Shown piece by piece: positions 26,873-37,532 of a stretch of 64,000 nucleotides of DNA. How positions within the stretch are numbered: the first letter of the stretch is position 1; each line of letters starts with the position of its first letter. The notes below the pieces were generated by a model, which was not told the origin of the DNA, ran no database searches, and worked only from the letters and a program-made list of their open reading frames with translations. Source of the stretch: Streptococcus infantis ATCC 700779 (GTDB lineage: Bacteria; Bacillota; Bacilli; Lactobacillales; Streptococcaceae); NCBI RefSeq assembly GCF_000187465.1, contig NZ_GL732439.1:665060-729059 (forward strand). The letters run 5' to 3'. A program made the position numbers and the translations under genes.

Positions 26873-28021
26873 ATGACTAGTCTTTTAATTGAACTGTACG
26901 ACCGTCATGCCATTGAGAAAAATGTCTACCAGGCTTTTGTCAGTGATTGTGATGAGATTTTATACCTTTCTACAACAAAAATTGCTGAGGAAGATAAGCT
27001 ATCCTTGAAGCATTTTCTAATGGAACAAGTTCCACACTTAAAACAAGTACATTTTCGACAATTCCACCTAGAAAATATCTGCCAGGAATTAGACGTATTT
27101 ATCAATGATTTTGAGACAGTTACCATTGATGTTTTTGGTGGAGATAATCTATTAGCAATAGTTTTATATCAGTATGGTTTGGAGAAAGGTATTCCCATTA
27201 TTACTATGGATGTTGAACAAGGAAAGCAGTATGCCTGGGAAAGGGGTAAGATTTATGATAAAAAGTTAGAGATTCCTAGTTTATCCATTGAACAATTGAT
27301 AGCTTTACGTGGTGGAAAAGTCCTTAAATCAAGAAGGCCTCAGCATTCTAATAAGCAAGTGCTAGCTATAAAAAAATTGGCCAAATATGCTATCGAAAAT
27401 CCTGAAAAATGGTATCAGATTACCCAATTCTTTGCACTGGCAAAAACAAATGATTTTCACGCTGAAACAGCAAAAGTTTTGGAGAGTAATGGAAAAATTT
27501 ATTCTTACCCCAGTAGCTTGATTCCTTTGTTCACAAAAGCTAATTTATTAAAAGTAGAAGAGGAAACAACAGATACTGTCACTTATACATTCCCGACACC
27601 AGAAGCACATCTGTTATGTCGAACAAAAGGGCATATTTTAGAATTGTATATCTATTTACTAGCCCTCGAGTCGGAGTATTTTGATGAATGTATGATTGGT
27701 ACTGAAATTGACTGGAATGGGATTTTCCCTGAGGCTGACAATGTTCAAAATGAGATTGATGTTATTTTTCGTAAAGGTCACTCTGTAGTTTTCATTTCTT
27801 GTAAAATGACTGATCTAGCAGTTGAAGCTATTAACGAACTTGAAGTTTATGCCAATCATTTTGCAGGTGATAATTGTTTGAAAATGATTGTTTGCTCAGG
27901 CAAGATTAACCCCGTTTACAGTCATCGTTGTCAGGAATATGGTGTAATGGTGATAAAGCAAGAACAAATACAGAATCTTATTCCCATGTTACGGAAATAT
28001 ATGAAGAACAAACGTAAATGA
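26873..28021 (+). CDS. CARF / PD-(D/E)xK nuclease-like protein (DUF1887, Card1/Can2-like)
   Basis: 382 residues. The N-terminal 150 look like a CARF fold: a strand then FGGDNLLAIVLYQYG at 88-102, where Card1 has its ligand loop TGGTKI. A middle winged-helix-like part follows. The C-terminal nuclease-like part has Glu257 (GHILELYIYLL), Asp296 (NEIDVIF) and Lys311 (FISCK), matching Card1 GGWFEE, NELDVI and IECK, except that the Glu of ExK is Ser309. Card1/Can2 enzymes answer cyclic oligoadenylate from type III CRISPR; no cas gene or array is in this window. AGGAGG precedes the ATG. Assignment is by eye. Confidence 0.72.
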   Translation: MTSLLIELYDRHAIEKNVYQAFVSDCDEILYLSTTKIAEEDKLSLKHFLMEQVPHLKQVHFRQFHLENICQELDVFINDFETVTIDVFGGDNLLAIVLYQYGLEKGIPIITMDVEQGKQYAWERGKIYDKKLEIPSLSIEQLIALRGGKVLKSRRPQHSNKQVLAIKKLAKYAIENPEKWYQITQFFALAKTNDFHAETAKVLESNGKIYSYPSSLIPLFTKANLLKVEEETTDTVTYTFPTPEAHLLCRTKGHILELYIYLLALESEYFDECMIGTEIDWNGIFPEADNVQNEIDVIFRKGHSVVFISCKMTDLAVEAINELEVYANHFAGDNCLKMIVCSGKINPVYSHRCQEYGVMVIKQEQIQNLIPMLRKYMKNKRK

Positions 28022-28043
28022 TACTAGATGTTATAGTAAAGAA

Positions 28044-28218
28044 GAGTCTGGGATAATAGTTCTAGACTCTCAATTGTCTTTGGATTGTCGAGCAAGACGC
28101 AGTGGTTGAGTGGGCTCTACTACGCTGATTTCATCAGCTTTTACAGCTCTACTCAACTGTGCGGAGGTGGGACGACGAAATTGAATTCTAACAAATTACC
28201 GATTTCTGTCCCACTCTC
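28044..28218. repeat. Mitis-group intergenic repeat with nested inverted repeats
   Basis: About 175 bases between imperfect ends GAGTCTGGGA and TCCCACTCTC. Inside: GAGTCT/AGACTC (near 28044-28070), GTTGAGT/ACTCAAC, and the hairpin GCTGAT-TTC-ATCAGC. I recall near-identical copies in intergenic regions of S. pneumoniae and relatives, but this was not searched. It may be a non-autonomous element or a structured RNA. Confidence 0.6.
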
Positions 28219-28230
28219 TTTTCTTATCCT

Positions 28231-28240
28231 TTTCGAATAA
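28231..28240 (+). promoter_or_regulatory. ComX-type competence box before coiA
   Basis: TTTCGAATAA preserves the CGAATA core of the ComX (SigX) box, with a T-rich stretch just upstream and coiA 19 bases downstream. Late competence control of coiA is known in pneumococcus. The two first bases deviate from TACGAATA. Confidence 0.75.
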
Positions 28241-28258
28241 AGTAGAAAAGGGGGATAT

Positions 28259-29215
28259 ATGTTTTTAGCTAGAGATAAAAAAGGTCATTTAATCAACGCA
28301 CTAGAGAATGAAGTAAAGAAACAAGCTTATTATTGTCCAGCTTGCGGAACGAGTGTTCGCTTGAAAAAAGGAAAAAATGTAAGAACTCATTTTGCGCATG
28401 AAAGTTTAAAAAGTTGTGATTTTTATCATGAGAACGAAGGACCAGAGCATTTGGAGAATAAGATGGCACTTTTTAATTGGGCTAAGAAAGATGCTAAAGT
28501 AGAAATGGAATGTCCGATTCCTGAACTTAAGCAAATCGCAGATATCCTCATCAATAAGCAATTAGCACTGGAAGTTCAGTGTAGTCCTATTTCTTGCGAA
28601 CTTTTACGGGAGAGAAGCAATGGTTATCGAAGTTTGGGAATTCAAGTTCTTTGGCTACTGGGTGAAAAGCTCTGGCTAAAAGAGCGACTAACTAAACTTC
28701 AAAGAGATTTTATTTATTTTAGTAATAATATGGGATTTTATCTTTGGGAGTTAGACCATAAAAAACAAGTTTTGAGACTCAAGTACCTCCTCCACCAAGA
28801 TTTAAAAGGGAAACTCCATTATCAACTCAAGGAATTTTCTTACGGCAAAGGTAATCTCCTAGAAATTTTACGTGGTCCCTACCAGCAGCAAGAGCTAACT
28901 GCTTTTTCGGTCGAACAGGACAAGAATATTTGTCATTACATTCAAAAACAACTCTATTATCAAAACCCCTATTGGATGAAGCAACAAGCCCAAGCTTACT
29001 TAAGAGGAGAAAATCTTTTAAATTTAAAAAAACAGGACTGGTATCCCCAAGTAAGGCCGATAGAACATGGCCATTTTTGTCAGATAAGTCAAAATCTATA
29101 TGATTATTACCGCAACTTTCAGGCTTATTATGAACTGAATCCACAAAATCAGCAACAAAAGCTCTATCCACCTGCCTTTTATCAGCATTATTTCTCGAAA
29201 AATATGGTAAAATAG
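28259..29215 (+). CDS. coiA: Competence protein CoiA
   Basis: 318 residues. An N-terminal zinc-ribbon-like part (YYCPACGTSVRLKKG), HFAHES, then a nuclease-like core with ADILINKQLALEVQCSP (PD-(D/E)xK-type D...ExQ). CoiA is needed for recombination of incoming DNA in natural transformation. AAAAGGGGG precedes the ATG, and a competence box lies upstream. Followed by pepF after 18 bases. Confidence 0.94.
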   Translation: MFLARDKKGHLINALENEVKKQAYYCPACGTSVRLKKGKNVRTHFAHESLKSCDFYHENEGPEHLENKMALFNWAKKDAKVEMECPIPELKQIADILINKQLALEVQCSPISCELLRERSNGYRSLGIQVLWLLGEKLWLKERLTKLQRDFIYFSNNMGFYLWELDHKKQVLRLKYLLHQDLKGKLHYQLKEFSYGKGNLLEILRGPYQQQELTAFSVEQDKNICHYIQKQLYYQNPYWMKQQAQAYLRGENLLNLKKQDWYPQVRPIEHGHFCQISQNLYDYYRNFQAYYELNPQNQQQKLYPPAFYQHYFSKNMVK

Positions 29216-29233
29216 AAAGGATGGAGGAAATTT

Positions 29234-31036
29234 ATGGTATTACAACGAAATGAAATCAATGAAAAAGATACATGGGATCTATCAACGATCTTTGAAACAG
29301 ACCAAAAATGGGAAGAAGAATTAGCCCTATTAACTGAGAATACAAAAGAAGCAGCTAGCCTTGAAGGACATCTTTTGGATAGCGCAGAAAGCCTTCTTAA
29401 CATTACAGAGTGTTATTTGGATTTGAGCCGTCGTCTTGAAAAACTCTATGTCTACGCTCATATGAAAAACGACCAGGATACACGAGTTGCTAAATATCAA
29501 GAATACTATGCAAAGGCAATGACTCTTTATAGTCAACTCGACCAGGTGTTCTCTTTCTATGAGCCAGAATTTATGGCGATTACTGAAGAGCAGTATCAAA
29601 ACTTTTTAGCAGAAGAACCAAAACTCCAACCTTATAAACACTTCTTTGATAAACTCTTGCAAAATAAGGAACATGTCCTTTCACAACGTGAAGAAGAGTT
29701 GCTTGCAGGTGCTGGAGAAATCTTCGGGGCAGCTAGTGAAACCTTTGCTATCTTAGATAATGCAGATATCGTCTTTCCATTTGTTAAAGATGAAGATGGA
29801 AATGAAGTGCAGTTGTCACACGGCGTCTATATGCGCTTAGTAGAATCTAAGAACCGTGAGGTTCGTCGTGGTGCATATGAAGCACTATACTCTACCTATG
29901 AGCAATATCAACATACCTACGCTAAAACCTTGCAGACAAATGTAAAAGTACAAAACTACCGTGCAAAAGTTCGGAACTACAAGAGTGCGCGTGAAGCAGC
30001 TCTTGCAGCGAACTTTGTTCCAGAAAGTGTCTATGACAACTTAGTATCTGCGGTTCGTAAGCATTTACCATTATTGCATCGTTATCTCGCGCTTCGTTCA
30101 AAAATTTTGGGTATTCCAGACCTTAAAATGTATGATGTCTATACACCATTGTCTTCAGTAGAATACAGCTTTACTTATGAGAAAGCCTTGAAGAAGGCAG
30201 AGGAAGCTTTGGCTATTCTTGGTGAGGATTACTTGAGTCGTGTTAAACGCGCCTTTAGCGAACGTTGGATTGATGTGTATGAAAACCAAGGCAAGCGTTC
30301 AGGTGCATACTCTGGTGGTTCCTACGATACTAACGCCTTCATGCTTCTTAACTGGCAGGATAATCTCGATAATCTCTTTACTCTCGTACATGAGACAGGT
30401 CATAGTATGCATTCAAGCTACACGCGTGAAACTCAACCTTATGTATACGGAGATTACTCAATCTTCTTGGCAGAAATTGCTTCAACAACCAATGAAAATA
30501 TCTTAACTGAAAAATTATTGCAAGAAGTTCAAGATGACGCAACACGCTTCGCTATTCTCAATAACTTCTTGGATGGTTTCCGTGGAACAGTGTTCCGCCA
30601 AACTCAATTTGCTGAATTTGAACATGCTATTCACCAAGCCGATCAAAATGGTGAAGTCTTGACAAGCGAGTTCTTAAACAATCTCTATGCTGACTTGAAC
30701 CAAGAATATTATGGTTTGAGCAAGGAAGACAATCCTCAAATTCAGTACGAGTGGGCTCGTATCCCTCATTTCTACTATAATTACTATGTATATCAATATT
30801 CAACAGGCTTTGCAGCAGCTTCGGCCTTGGCTGAAAAGATTGTTCACGGTAGTCAAGATGATCGTGACCGTTATATTGATTACCTCAAGGCTGGGAAGTC
30901 AGACTATCCTCTAAATATCATGCGAAAAGCTGGTGTTGATATGGAAAAAGAAGACTATCTTAATGATGCCTTTGCAGTCTTTGAACGCCGTTTGGATGAG
31001 TTCGAAGCCCTAGTTGAAAAATTAGGATTAGCATAA
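29234..31036 (+). CDS. pepF: Oligoendopeptidase F
   Basis: Cytoplasmic M3B zinc metallopeptidase trimming medium-length peptides, 600 residues. The zinc motif is HETGHSMHS near residue 387, with the downstream Glu in [20 protein letters not shown] lies before the ATG. Ends 1 base before the O-methyltransferase start, so they are translationally linked. Confidence 0.96.
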   Translation: MVLQRNEINEKDTWDLSTIFETDQKWEEELALLTENTKEAASLEGHLLDSAESLLNITECYLDLSRRLEKLYVYAHMKNDQDTRVAKYQEYYAKAMTLYSQLDQVFSFYEPEFMAITEEQYQNFLAEEPKLQPYKHFFDKLLQNKEHVLSQREEELLAGAGEIFGAASETFAILDNADIVFPFVKDEDGNEVQLSHGVYMRLVESKNREVRRGAYEALYSTYEQYQHTYAKTLQTNVKVQNYRAKVRNYKSAREAALAANFVPESVYDNLVSAVRKHLPLLHRYLALRSKILGIPDLKMYDVYTPLSSVEYSFTYEKALKKAEEALAILGEDYLSRVKRAFSERWIDVYENQGKRSGAYSGGSYDTNAFMLLNWQDNLDNLFTLVHETGHSMHSSYTRETQPYVYGDYSIFLAEIASTTNENILTEKLLQEVQDDATRFAILNNFLDGFRGTVFRQTQFAEFEHAIHQADQNGEVLTSEFLNNLYADLNQEYYGLSKEDNPQIQYEWARIPHFYYNYYVYQYSTGFAAASALAEKIVHGSQDDRDRYIDYLKAGKSDYPLNIMRKAGVDMEKEDYLNDAFAVFERRLDEFEALVEKLGLA

Positions 31037-31037
31037 A

Positions 31038-31751
31038 ATGGTTGAGTCATACAGTAAAAATGCTAACCATAACATGCGACGGCCCGTTGTTAAGGATGAG
31101 ATTGTGGAATTTATGCGCCATAGACAAGAGCAGGTGACTGGTTCTTTAAAAGAACTAGAAAACTTTGCTCGCAAGGAGAATATTCCTATCATTCCTCATG
31201 AAACAGTCGCTTATTTCCGTTTCCTAATGGAAACAATTCAACCAAAAAATATTTTAGAAATTGGAACGGCAATTGGCTTTTCGGCACTTTTAATGGCTCA
31301 ACATGCCCCAAATGCAAAGATTACAACCATTGACCGTAATCCTGAAATGATTGGTTTTGCCAAGGAAAATTTCGACAAGTTTGATAATCGCCAACAAATC
31401 ACTCTTTTGGAAGGCGATGCGGTAGACGTTTTGTCAACATTGACAGAGACCTATGATTTTGTTTTTATGGATTCTGCAAAATCCAAATACATCGTATTTT
31501 TGCCAGAAATCCTAAAACACCTTGAGGTTGGTGGAGTAGTTGTCTTAGATGATATTTTCCAAGGTGGAGACATTGCTAAGGATATTATGGAAGTCCGACG
31601 CGGGCAACGAACCATTTATCGTGGTTTGCAAAGACTATTTGACGCAACTCTAAACAATCCGGGATTAACAGCTAGTCTAGTTCCTCTTGGAGATGGAATC
31701 TTGATGCTAAGAAAGAATCAAGCAAAAATAGAACTGCCTGATGTTGATTAA
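31038..31751 (+). CDS. O-methyltransferase family protein
   Basis: 237 residues. A class I methyltransferase of the COMT/CCoAOMT type: SAM motif ILEIGTAIGFSALLMA, ITTIDRNPEMI, then FVFMDSAKSKYIVF and VVVLDDIFQGG with metal-binding Asp. Some homologs (TrmR) modify tRNA wobble uridine, a plausible role here. Lies between pepF and prsA. Confidence 0.85.
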   Translation: MVESYSKNANHNMRRPVVKDEIVEFMRHRQEQVTGSLKELENFARKENIPIIPHETVAYFRFLMETIQPKNILEIGTAIGFSALLMAQHAPNAKITTIDRNPEMIGFAKENFDKFDNRQQITLLEGDAVDVLSTLTETYDFVFMDSAKSKYIVFLPEILKHLEVGGVVVLDDIFQGGDIAKDIMEVRRGQRTIYRGLQRLFDATLNNPGLTASLVPLGDGILMLRKNQAKIELPDVD

Positions 31752-31825
31752 TTTCAGATATTTTTAAGACAATTTAGTAAAATAGATAAGGTAAACATTT
31801 ATCTAGTGTATAAAAAGGAGTAAAC

Positions 31826-32815
31826 ATGAAGAAAAAATTATTGGCTGGTGCCATCACTTTGTTATCAGTAGCTACTTTGGTTGCTTGTTCAAATAGCTCT
31901 CAAGGAGCTGACTTAATCAGTATGAAAGGTGATGTCATCACTGAGCACCAATTTTATGAAGAAGTGAAAAACAACCCAACTGCTCAACAAATCTTGCTCA
32001 ATATGACAATCCAAAAAGTTTTTGAAAAACAATATGGATCTGAAGTAAGTGACAAAGAAGTAGAAGATGCGGTAGCAGAAGAGCAAAAAAGATATGGTGA
32101 TAGCTATCAAATCGTTCTTTCTCGTGCTGGTATGACAGCAGAAAGCCGTAAAGCTCAAATTCGTACAAGTAAACTAGTTGAATATGCTGTTAAGAAAGCT
32201 GCAGAAGCTGAATTGACAGATGAGAACTACAAAAAAGCTTACGATGAGTACACACCAGAAGTAACTGCTCAAGTGATTAAACTTGACAGTGAAGATAAGG
32301 CTAAAGAAGTACTTGCTAAAGCACAAGAATCTGGAGCTGATTTTGCACAATTGGCTAAGGATAATTCAACTGACGAAAAGACAAAAGCAAATGGTGGTGA
32401 GATCACTTTTGACTCTGCATCAACAGAATTGCCAGACGTTGTTAAAAAAGCAGCCTTTGCCCTTAATGTTGATGGAATCTCAGATGTGATCACAGCTCCA
32501 GGTACACAAGCTTATTCAAACAGTTTCTATATTGTGAAATTGATCAAGAAAACAGAAAAATCTTCTAACTGGGAAGATTATAAAGAAAAATTGAAGACAG
32601 TTATCTTGACTCAAAAACAAAATGATGCTACTTTTGTTCAAGGTGTAATTAGTAAAGAGTTGCAGGCGGCAAATATCAAGGTTAAAGACCAAGCCTTCCA
32701 AAATATCTTTACTCAGTACATCCAAAGTGATACAACAACTCAAACGACAACTACATCAGCAGCAACTGAAACGACAACAACTGCAGCTGAAACGACAACA
32801 ACATCTTCAAACTAA
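31826..32815 (+). CDS. prsA: Foldase lipoprotein PrsA (PpmA), peptidyl-prolyl isomerase
   Basis: Membrane-anchored chaperone folding secreted proteins. 329 residues; signal peptide with lipobox LVAC (Cys21), N-terminal chaperone region, a parvulin-like PPIase domain at about 140-245, then a low-complexity Thr/Ala/Glu tail (TTTT repeats) of about 27 residues. The tail probably reaches into the cell wall. AAAAGGAG precedes the ATG; terminator follows. Confidence 0.94.
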   Translation: MKKKLLAGAITLLSVATLVACSNSSQGADLISMKGDVITEHQFYEEVKNNPTAQQILLNMTIQKVFEKQYGSEVSDKEVEDAVAEEQKRYGDSYQIVLSRAGMTAESRKAQIRTSKLVEYAVKKAAEAELTDENYKKAYDEYTPEVTAQVIKLDSEDKAKEVLAKAQESGADFAQLAKDNSTDEKTKANGGEITFDSASTELPDVVKKAAFALNVDGISDVITAPGTQAYSNSFYIVKLIKKTEKSSNWEDYKEKLKTVILTQKQNDATFVQGVISKELQAANIKVKDQAFQNIFTQYIQSDTTTQTTTTSAATETTTTAAETTTTSSN

Positions 32816-32820
32816 AGATG

Positions 32821-32860
32821 AAAACTCTATCTTTCTACTCTTGAAAGGTAGAGTTTTTTT
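32821..32860 (+). terminator. prsA terminator
   Basis: AACTCTATCTTTC and GAAAGGTAGAGTT stem, then seven T. Confidence 0.88.
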
Positions 32861-32965
32861 GAAGTTTTCTTAGCTAATAGCCCAAAATATAAATAAATGT
32901 TTGTGAATTCTAAAAGCTTAAATTCTAGGCTTTAACGGATAAGAGTTTTTTTCTAGTCTAAAAAG

Positions 32966-32974
32966 TGGTATAAT
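32966..32974 (+). promoter_or_regulatory. Extended -10 promoter of ftsW
   Basis: TGG-TATAAT, 53 bases before the ftsW ATG; -35 is T-rich and weak. Confidence 0.6.
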
Positions 32975-33027
32975 AGCATGTAAAACTAGAATTAATAGAA
33001 AATTAAAAATTTAGTAGATGGTGAAAT

Positions 33028-34239
33028 ATGAAAATTAGTAAAAGGCACCTGTTGAATTACTCTATTTTAGTGCCCTATATTCTCTTATCCGTTCTGGGAT
33101 TGATAGTGGTATATTCGACAACAAGTGCATCCTTGATTCAGGAGGGTAAGAGCGCCTTTCAATTGGTTCGAAATCAGGGCTTGTTTTGGATCGTTAGTTT
33201 GTTGCTTATTGCAGTAATCTATAAGCTGAAACTTGGTTTTCTTCGAAACGAACGTTTGTTATTTATCGTTATGTTTGCTGAGTTAGTGTTACTAGCTTTA
33301 GCACGTTTGATTGGGATTCCCATCAATGGTGCTTACGGCTGGATCAAAGTAGGACCTATTACTGTTCAGCCTGCGGAATACTTGAAAATTATCATCATTT
33401 GGTACTTGGCTCAACGTTTTTCAAAACAACAAGAAGAAATTGCCGTTTATGATTTCCAAGTATTGACTCAAAATCAATGGTTTCCTAGAGCATTTAACGA
33501 TTGGCGCTTTGTACTTCTGGTCATGATTGGTAGTTTGGCTATTTTCCCTGACCTTGGAAATGCTACAATTCTCTTTTTGGTAGCATTGTTGATGTACTCA
33601 ATTAGTGGGATAGCTCACCGATGGTTTGCAACTATTCTTGGAGTATTGACCAGTTTATCCTTTGTTTCTCTATCAACCATTAAGCTTGTTGGTGTTGATA
33701 AGTTTTCTAAGATTCCAGTATTTGGATACGTAGCTAAACGATTCAGTGCTTTCTTTAATCCATTTGATGATGTCGCTGGTGCAGGACACCAGTTGGCAAA
33801 TTCATACTATGCTATGGTAAATGGAGGATGGTTTGGGCTAGGATTAGGAAACTCTATCGAAAAACGAGGCTATCTACCTGAAGCACACACGGACTTTGTT
33901 TTCTCTATTGTAATTGAAGAGTTTGGATTTGTTGGTGCCAGTCTTATCTTAGCTCTATTATTCTTCCTAATTCTTCGTATTATTTTAGTGGGGGTACGAG
34001 CAAAAAATCCGTTCAACTCAATGGTAGCAATCGGTATTGGTGGAATGATTTTAATTCAGGTATTTGTTAATATTGGAGGGATTTCAGGATTGATCCCTTC
34101 AACAGGTGTAACCTTCCCATTCCTTTCACAAGGGGGGAATAGTCTCCTGGTTCTATCAGTAGCTATCGCCTTTGTGTTAAATATCGATGCTAGTGAAAAA
34201 CGTGCAAAACTCTACAGCGAATATGAAGCACAACTCTAA
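33028..34239 (+). CDS. ftsW: FtsW/RodA/SpoVE family septal peptidoglycan polymerase
   Basis: Membrane glycosyltransferase of cell division (SEDS family), polymerising lipid II with its class b PBP partner. 403 residues and about ten membrane helices; family signatures are [38 protein letters not shown] and the C-terminal [15 protein letters not shown]. Followed by ppc after 23 bases, as in pneumococcus. Confidence 0.92.
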   Translation: MKISKRHLLNYSILVPYILLSVLGLIVVYSTTSASLIQEGKSAFQLVRNQGLFWIVSLLLIAVIYKLKLGFLRNERLLFIVMFAELVLLALARLIGIPINGAYGWIKVGPITVQPAEYLKIIIIWYLAQRFSKQQEEIAVYDFQVLTQNQWFPRAFNDWRFVLLVMIGSLAIFPDLGNATILFLVALLMYSISGIAHRWFATILGVLTSLSFVSLSTIKLVGVDKFSKIPVFGYVAKRFSAFFNPFDDVAGAGHQLANSYYAMVNGGWFGLGLGNSIEKRGYLPEAHTDFVFSIVIEEFGFVGASLILALLFFLILRIILVGVRAKNPFNSMVAIGIGGMILIQVFVNIGGISGLIPSTGVTFPFLSQGGNSLLVLSVAIAFVLNIDASEKRAKLYSEYEAQL

Positions 34240-34262
34240 GAAAATGTGACAAGGAGAAAAAT

Positions 34263-37088
34263 ATGTCTCTTCAAAAACTAGAAAATAACAGAAACAAAAC
34301 TGTAGTCCAAGAAGAAGTTCAAATCTTAACAGATTTACTTGAAGATATCACGAAAAATATGCTTCCTGCTGAGACTTTTGACAAGATTATGCAGTTGAAG
34401 AAGCTATCATCAAATCTAGACTATCAAGGACTAGATAAGGTAGTGAGAAGCCTTTCAAATGATGAAATGGTCTACATCTCCAGATATTTCTCTATTTTAC
34501 CACTTTTGATTAATATCTCCGAAGACGTAGACTTAGCTTATGAGATTAACCATCTAAACAATATTGATCAAGATTATCTTGGTAAATTGTCAACAACCAT
34601 TGAAATGGTTGCTGAAAAAGAAAATGCGGCTGAAATTCTAGAACATCTGAACGTGGTGCCAGTATTAACAGCCCATCCAACTCAGGTTCAACGTAAGAGT
34701 ATGCTGGACTTGACTAATCATATCCATACCCTCTTGCGTAAATACCGTGACGTGAGAATGGGGCTTATTAACAAAGAAAAATGGCACAATGATCTTCGTC
34801 GCTACATTGAGATTATCATGCAGACGGATATGATTCGTGAGAAGAAACTAAAAGTAACGAATGAAATCACAAACGTGATGGAATATTACAATAGTTCTTT
34901 CCTACAAGCTGTACCAAATCTAATGTTAGAGTATAAGCGTCTTGCAAAAGAGCAGGGAATTGACCTAAAACAAGCAAAACCTATCACCATGGGAATGTGG
35001 ATTGGTGGAGACCGTGATGGCAATCCATTTGTAACTGCTGAGACACTCATGCGTTCTGCTACCATTCAAAGTGAAGTGATCTTAAACTACTACATTAGTA
35101 AGATTTCTAGTCTCTACCGTACTTTCTCTCTTTCTACTAATTTATCTAAGACAAGTAAGGCTGTTGAAGAAATGGCAGCTCAATCTCAAGATACTTCTGT
35201 TTTCCGCGAGAAAGAACCTTATCGTCGGGCTTTTCACTTTATTCAATCAAAATTAATTCAAACTCTTTTAAATTTGAAAGAGTGGGCTCTTGTCGGCTCA
35301 TCAGCAGATGAACGCCATCACATTGAACGACTCTTTGGTACTCAAGGACATCAACAAGGAGTGGTTACTGACTATATTAGTAATCGTCTCTCAGGAGCCA
35401 TTCAAGAATTGGCTGAAGATCGTCCTCCTTACTACGAAACAATTGAAGAATTTAAACAAGACTTAGCTATCATTAAAGATTCATTGCTTGAAAATAAGGC
35501 AGAAGCTTTGCTTACTGGAGAGTTTGCCGAGCTTTTGGAGGCTGTTGAAGTCTTTGGTTTCTTCTTGGCATCTATCGATATGCGCCAAGACTCAAGTGTT
35601 CATGAAGCCTGTGTTGCTGAATTGTTAGCAACTGCTGGAATTAATGACCATTATAGCGATCTTTCAGAAGATGAGAAGTGTGAGTTGCTTTTACATGAAC
35701 TATTAGAAGACCCTCGAATCTTGTCAGCTACTCATGCTGAAAAATCTGAACTTCTTGAAAAAGAATTAGCCATTTTCCAAACTGCACGTGAATTAAAAGA
35801 TCGTTTGGGAGAAGACGTCATTCGTCAAACGATTATTTCTCATGCAACCAGCGTGTCTGATATGTTAGAATTGGCGATTATGCTGAAAGAAGTCGGTCTT
35901 GTAGATGCTGAAAAAGCACGTGTTCAAATCGTGCCTCTCTTTGAAACAATTGAGGATTTGGATCATTCCGAAGAAACAATGAGAAAGTATTTCTCTTTAC
36001 CGCTTGCTAAGAAGTGGATTGCTTCAAAAGATAATTATCAAGAAATCATGCTAGGTTACTCAGATAGTAACAAGGATGGTGGTTATCTATCATCTTGTTG
36101 GACTCTATACAAAGCTCAACAACAATTAACCGCTATTGGTGATGAATTTGGAGTCAAAGTAACCTTCTTCCACGGTCGTGGTGGTACTGTTGGTCGTGGT
36201 GGTGGCCCTACTTATGACGCCATTGCTTCTCAACCGCTCAAGTCAATTAAAGACCGTATTCGATTAACTGAACAAGGTGAAGTTATCGGAAATAAATACG
36301 GAAACAAGGATGCAGCTTACTATAACTTGGAAATGTTGGTATCAGCGGCTATCAACCGTATGATTACACAGAAGAAGAGTGATACTAATACATCAAATCG
36401 CTATGAGGCGATCATGGACCAAGTAGTCAGTCGTAGCTATGATATCTATCGTGAACTAGTATTTGGAAATGATCATTTCTACGATTATTTCTTTGAATCT
36501 AGTCCAATCAAGAATATCTCAAGCTTTAATATTGGTTCTCGTCCAGCAGCACGTAAAACAATCACTGAAATTGGTGGTCTACGTGCCATTCCTTGGGTAT
36601 TCTCTTGGTCACAAAGTCGTGTCATGTTCCCAGGTTGGTATGGTGTTGGTTCAAGCTTCAAGGAATTTATTGATCAAGATCCAAAAAATATTGAATACCT
36701 TCGTGACATGTATCAAAATTGGCCATTCTTCCAGTCGCTCCTATCAAACGTTGACATGGTTCTATCAAAATCAAATATGAATATTGCTTTTGAATATGCT
36801 AAACTTTGTGAAAGTGAAGAAGTGCAAGCAATCTACTATATAATTTTGGATGAATGGCAATTGACTAAGAACGTTATCCTGGCTATCGAAGGCTATGATG
36901 AACTTTTGGCAGAAAATACTTACTTGAAAGACAGTCTGAACTACCGTATGCCTTATTTCAATATCCTTAACTATATCCAGTTGGAATTGATTAAGCGTCA
37001 ACGTCGCGGAGAGTTGTCCTCACATGAGGAAAGATTGATTCATACGACCATTAACGGAATTGCTACAGGATTACGTAATTCAGGTTAA
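34263..37088 (+). CDS. ppc: Phosphoenolpyruvate carboxylase
   Basis: Makes oxaloacetate from PEP and bicarbonate, feeding aspartate synthesis in bacteria with a partial TCA cycle. 941 residues. Catalytic motifs: [13 protein letters not shown] near residue 137, [10 protein letters not shown] near 250, [14 protein letters not shown] near 600, [14 protein letters not shown] near 637. A stretch around residues 325-385 ([20 protein letters not shown]...) is a variable region and longer than I recall for the pneumococcal enzyme. ACAAGGAG precedes the ATG. Confidence 0.96.
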   Translation: MSLQKLENNRNKTVVQEEVQILTDLLEDITKNMLPAETFDKIMQLKKLSSNLDYQGLDKVVRSLSNDEMVYISRYFSILPLLINISEDVDLAYEINHLNNIDQDYLGKLSTTIEMVAEKENAAEILEHLNVVPVLTAHPTQVQRKSMLDLTNHIHTLLRKYRDVRMGLINKEKWHNDLRRYIEIIMQTDMIREKKLKVTNEITNVMEYYNSSFLQAVPNLMLEYKRLAKEQGIDLKQAKPITMGMWIGGDRDGNPFVTAETLMRSATIQSEVILNYYISKISSLYRTFSLSTNLSKTSKAVEEMAAQSQDTSVFREKEPYRRAFHFIQSKLIQTLLNLKEWALVGSSADERHHIERLFGTQGHQQGVVTDYISNRLSGAIQELAEDRPPYYETIEEFKQDLAIIKDSLLENKAEALLTGEFAELLEAVEVFGFFLASIDMRQDSSVHEACVAELLATAGINDHYSDLSEDEKCELLLHELLEDPRILSATHAEKSELLEKELAIFQTARELKDRLGEDVIRQTIISHATSVSDMLELAIMLKEVGLVDAEKARVQIVPLFETIEDLDHSEETMRKYFSLPLAKKWIASKDNYQEIMLGYSDSNKDGGYLSSCWTLYKAQQQLTAIGDEFGVKVTFFHGRGGTVGRGGGPTYDAIASQPLKSIKDRIRLTEQGEVIGNKYGNKDAAYYNLEMLVSAAINRMITQKKSDTNTSNRYEAIMDQVVSRSYDIYRELVFGNDHFYDYFFESSPIKNISSFNIGSRPAARKTITEIGGLRAIPWVFSWSQSRVMFPGWYGVGSSFKEFIDQDPKNIEYLRDMYQNWPFFQSLLSNVDMVLSKSNMNIAFEYAKLCESEEVQAIYYIILDEWQLTKNVILAIEGYDELLAENTYLKDSLNYRMPYFNILNYIQLELIKRQRRGELSSHEERLIHTTINGIATGLRNSG

Positions 37089-37154
37089 TACAAGCAATAT
37101 TTTCCAAAAACCGTAGGAATTTTCATAATTTTTTAAAATAATTCATGAAAATCC

Positions 37155-37182
37155 TTGACAAGTTTTAGTAAAATGATATAAT
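37155..37182 (+). promoter_or_regulatory. Promoter of the trpXYZ transcript
   Basis: Consensus TTGACA (37155-37160), 16-base spacer, TATAAT (37177-37182). Confidence 0.88.
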
Positions 37183-37189
37183 CGTATCA

Positions 37190-37425
37190 TTCAGAAAGTA
37201 ATCATTGAAGTTTTCTAGAGAGTCTGTGGTTGGTGGAAACAGATAGATGGAAGTGATGAAAATTGGGCTGAATGTTATAAAGAATTTGAAATCATAAGAA
37301 TTCGGTGCGCACACCTTACAGTGCAACTCGTGAAGCGAGATTGAGAGATAGGGGGATTCCCTATAATTGAGGTGGCACCGCGCATCGACGTCCTCACACA
37401 AGTTTTTTGTGTGAGGACTTTTTCT
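37190..37425 (+). promoter_or_regulatory. T-box leader, probably tRNA-Trp responsive
   Basis: The T-box AGGTGGCACCGCG is at 37370-37382. Terminator: GTCCTCACACAA (37390-37401) and TTGTGTGAGGAC (37407-37418) followed by five T. A TGG at 37264-37266 after GAAAAT is a fitting specifier in stem I. The downstream genes are trpXYZ-type, so tryptophan control is the best reading. Specifier assignment by eye. Confidence 0.87.
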
Positions 37426-37442
37426 ATGGGGAGGAAAAAACT

Positions 37443-37484
37443 ATGGAAATCAAACGATGGCGACGCTTGGTAAAGTTATATTGA
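37443..37484 (+). CDS. Possible 13-residue leader ORF with a Trp codon
   Basis: ATG after GGGAGGAA, encoding MEIKRWRRLVKLY then TGA, between the T-box terminator and trpX. The strong ribosome-binding site and the Trp codon suggest a translated leader. It could be a gene remnant. Confidence 0.45.
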   Translation: MEIKRWRRLVKLY

Positions 37485-37532
37485 AAGTGACAAGAACATT
37501 ACGAAGTTTAAGTGAAATAAGGAGAAATAGAT

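Noticed and set aside
26873..28258. CRISPR array near the CARF-nuclease gene
   Set aside because: No regularly spaced direct repeats are present; the following repeat is a single element with inverted repeats.
31826..32815. Thr-rich tail of PrsA as a frameshift artefact
   Set aside because: The reading frame stays open with balanced codons and ends at a normal stop before a terminator; such tails are plausible wall spacers.
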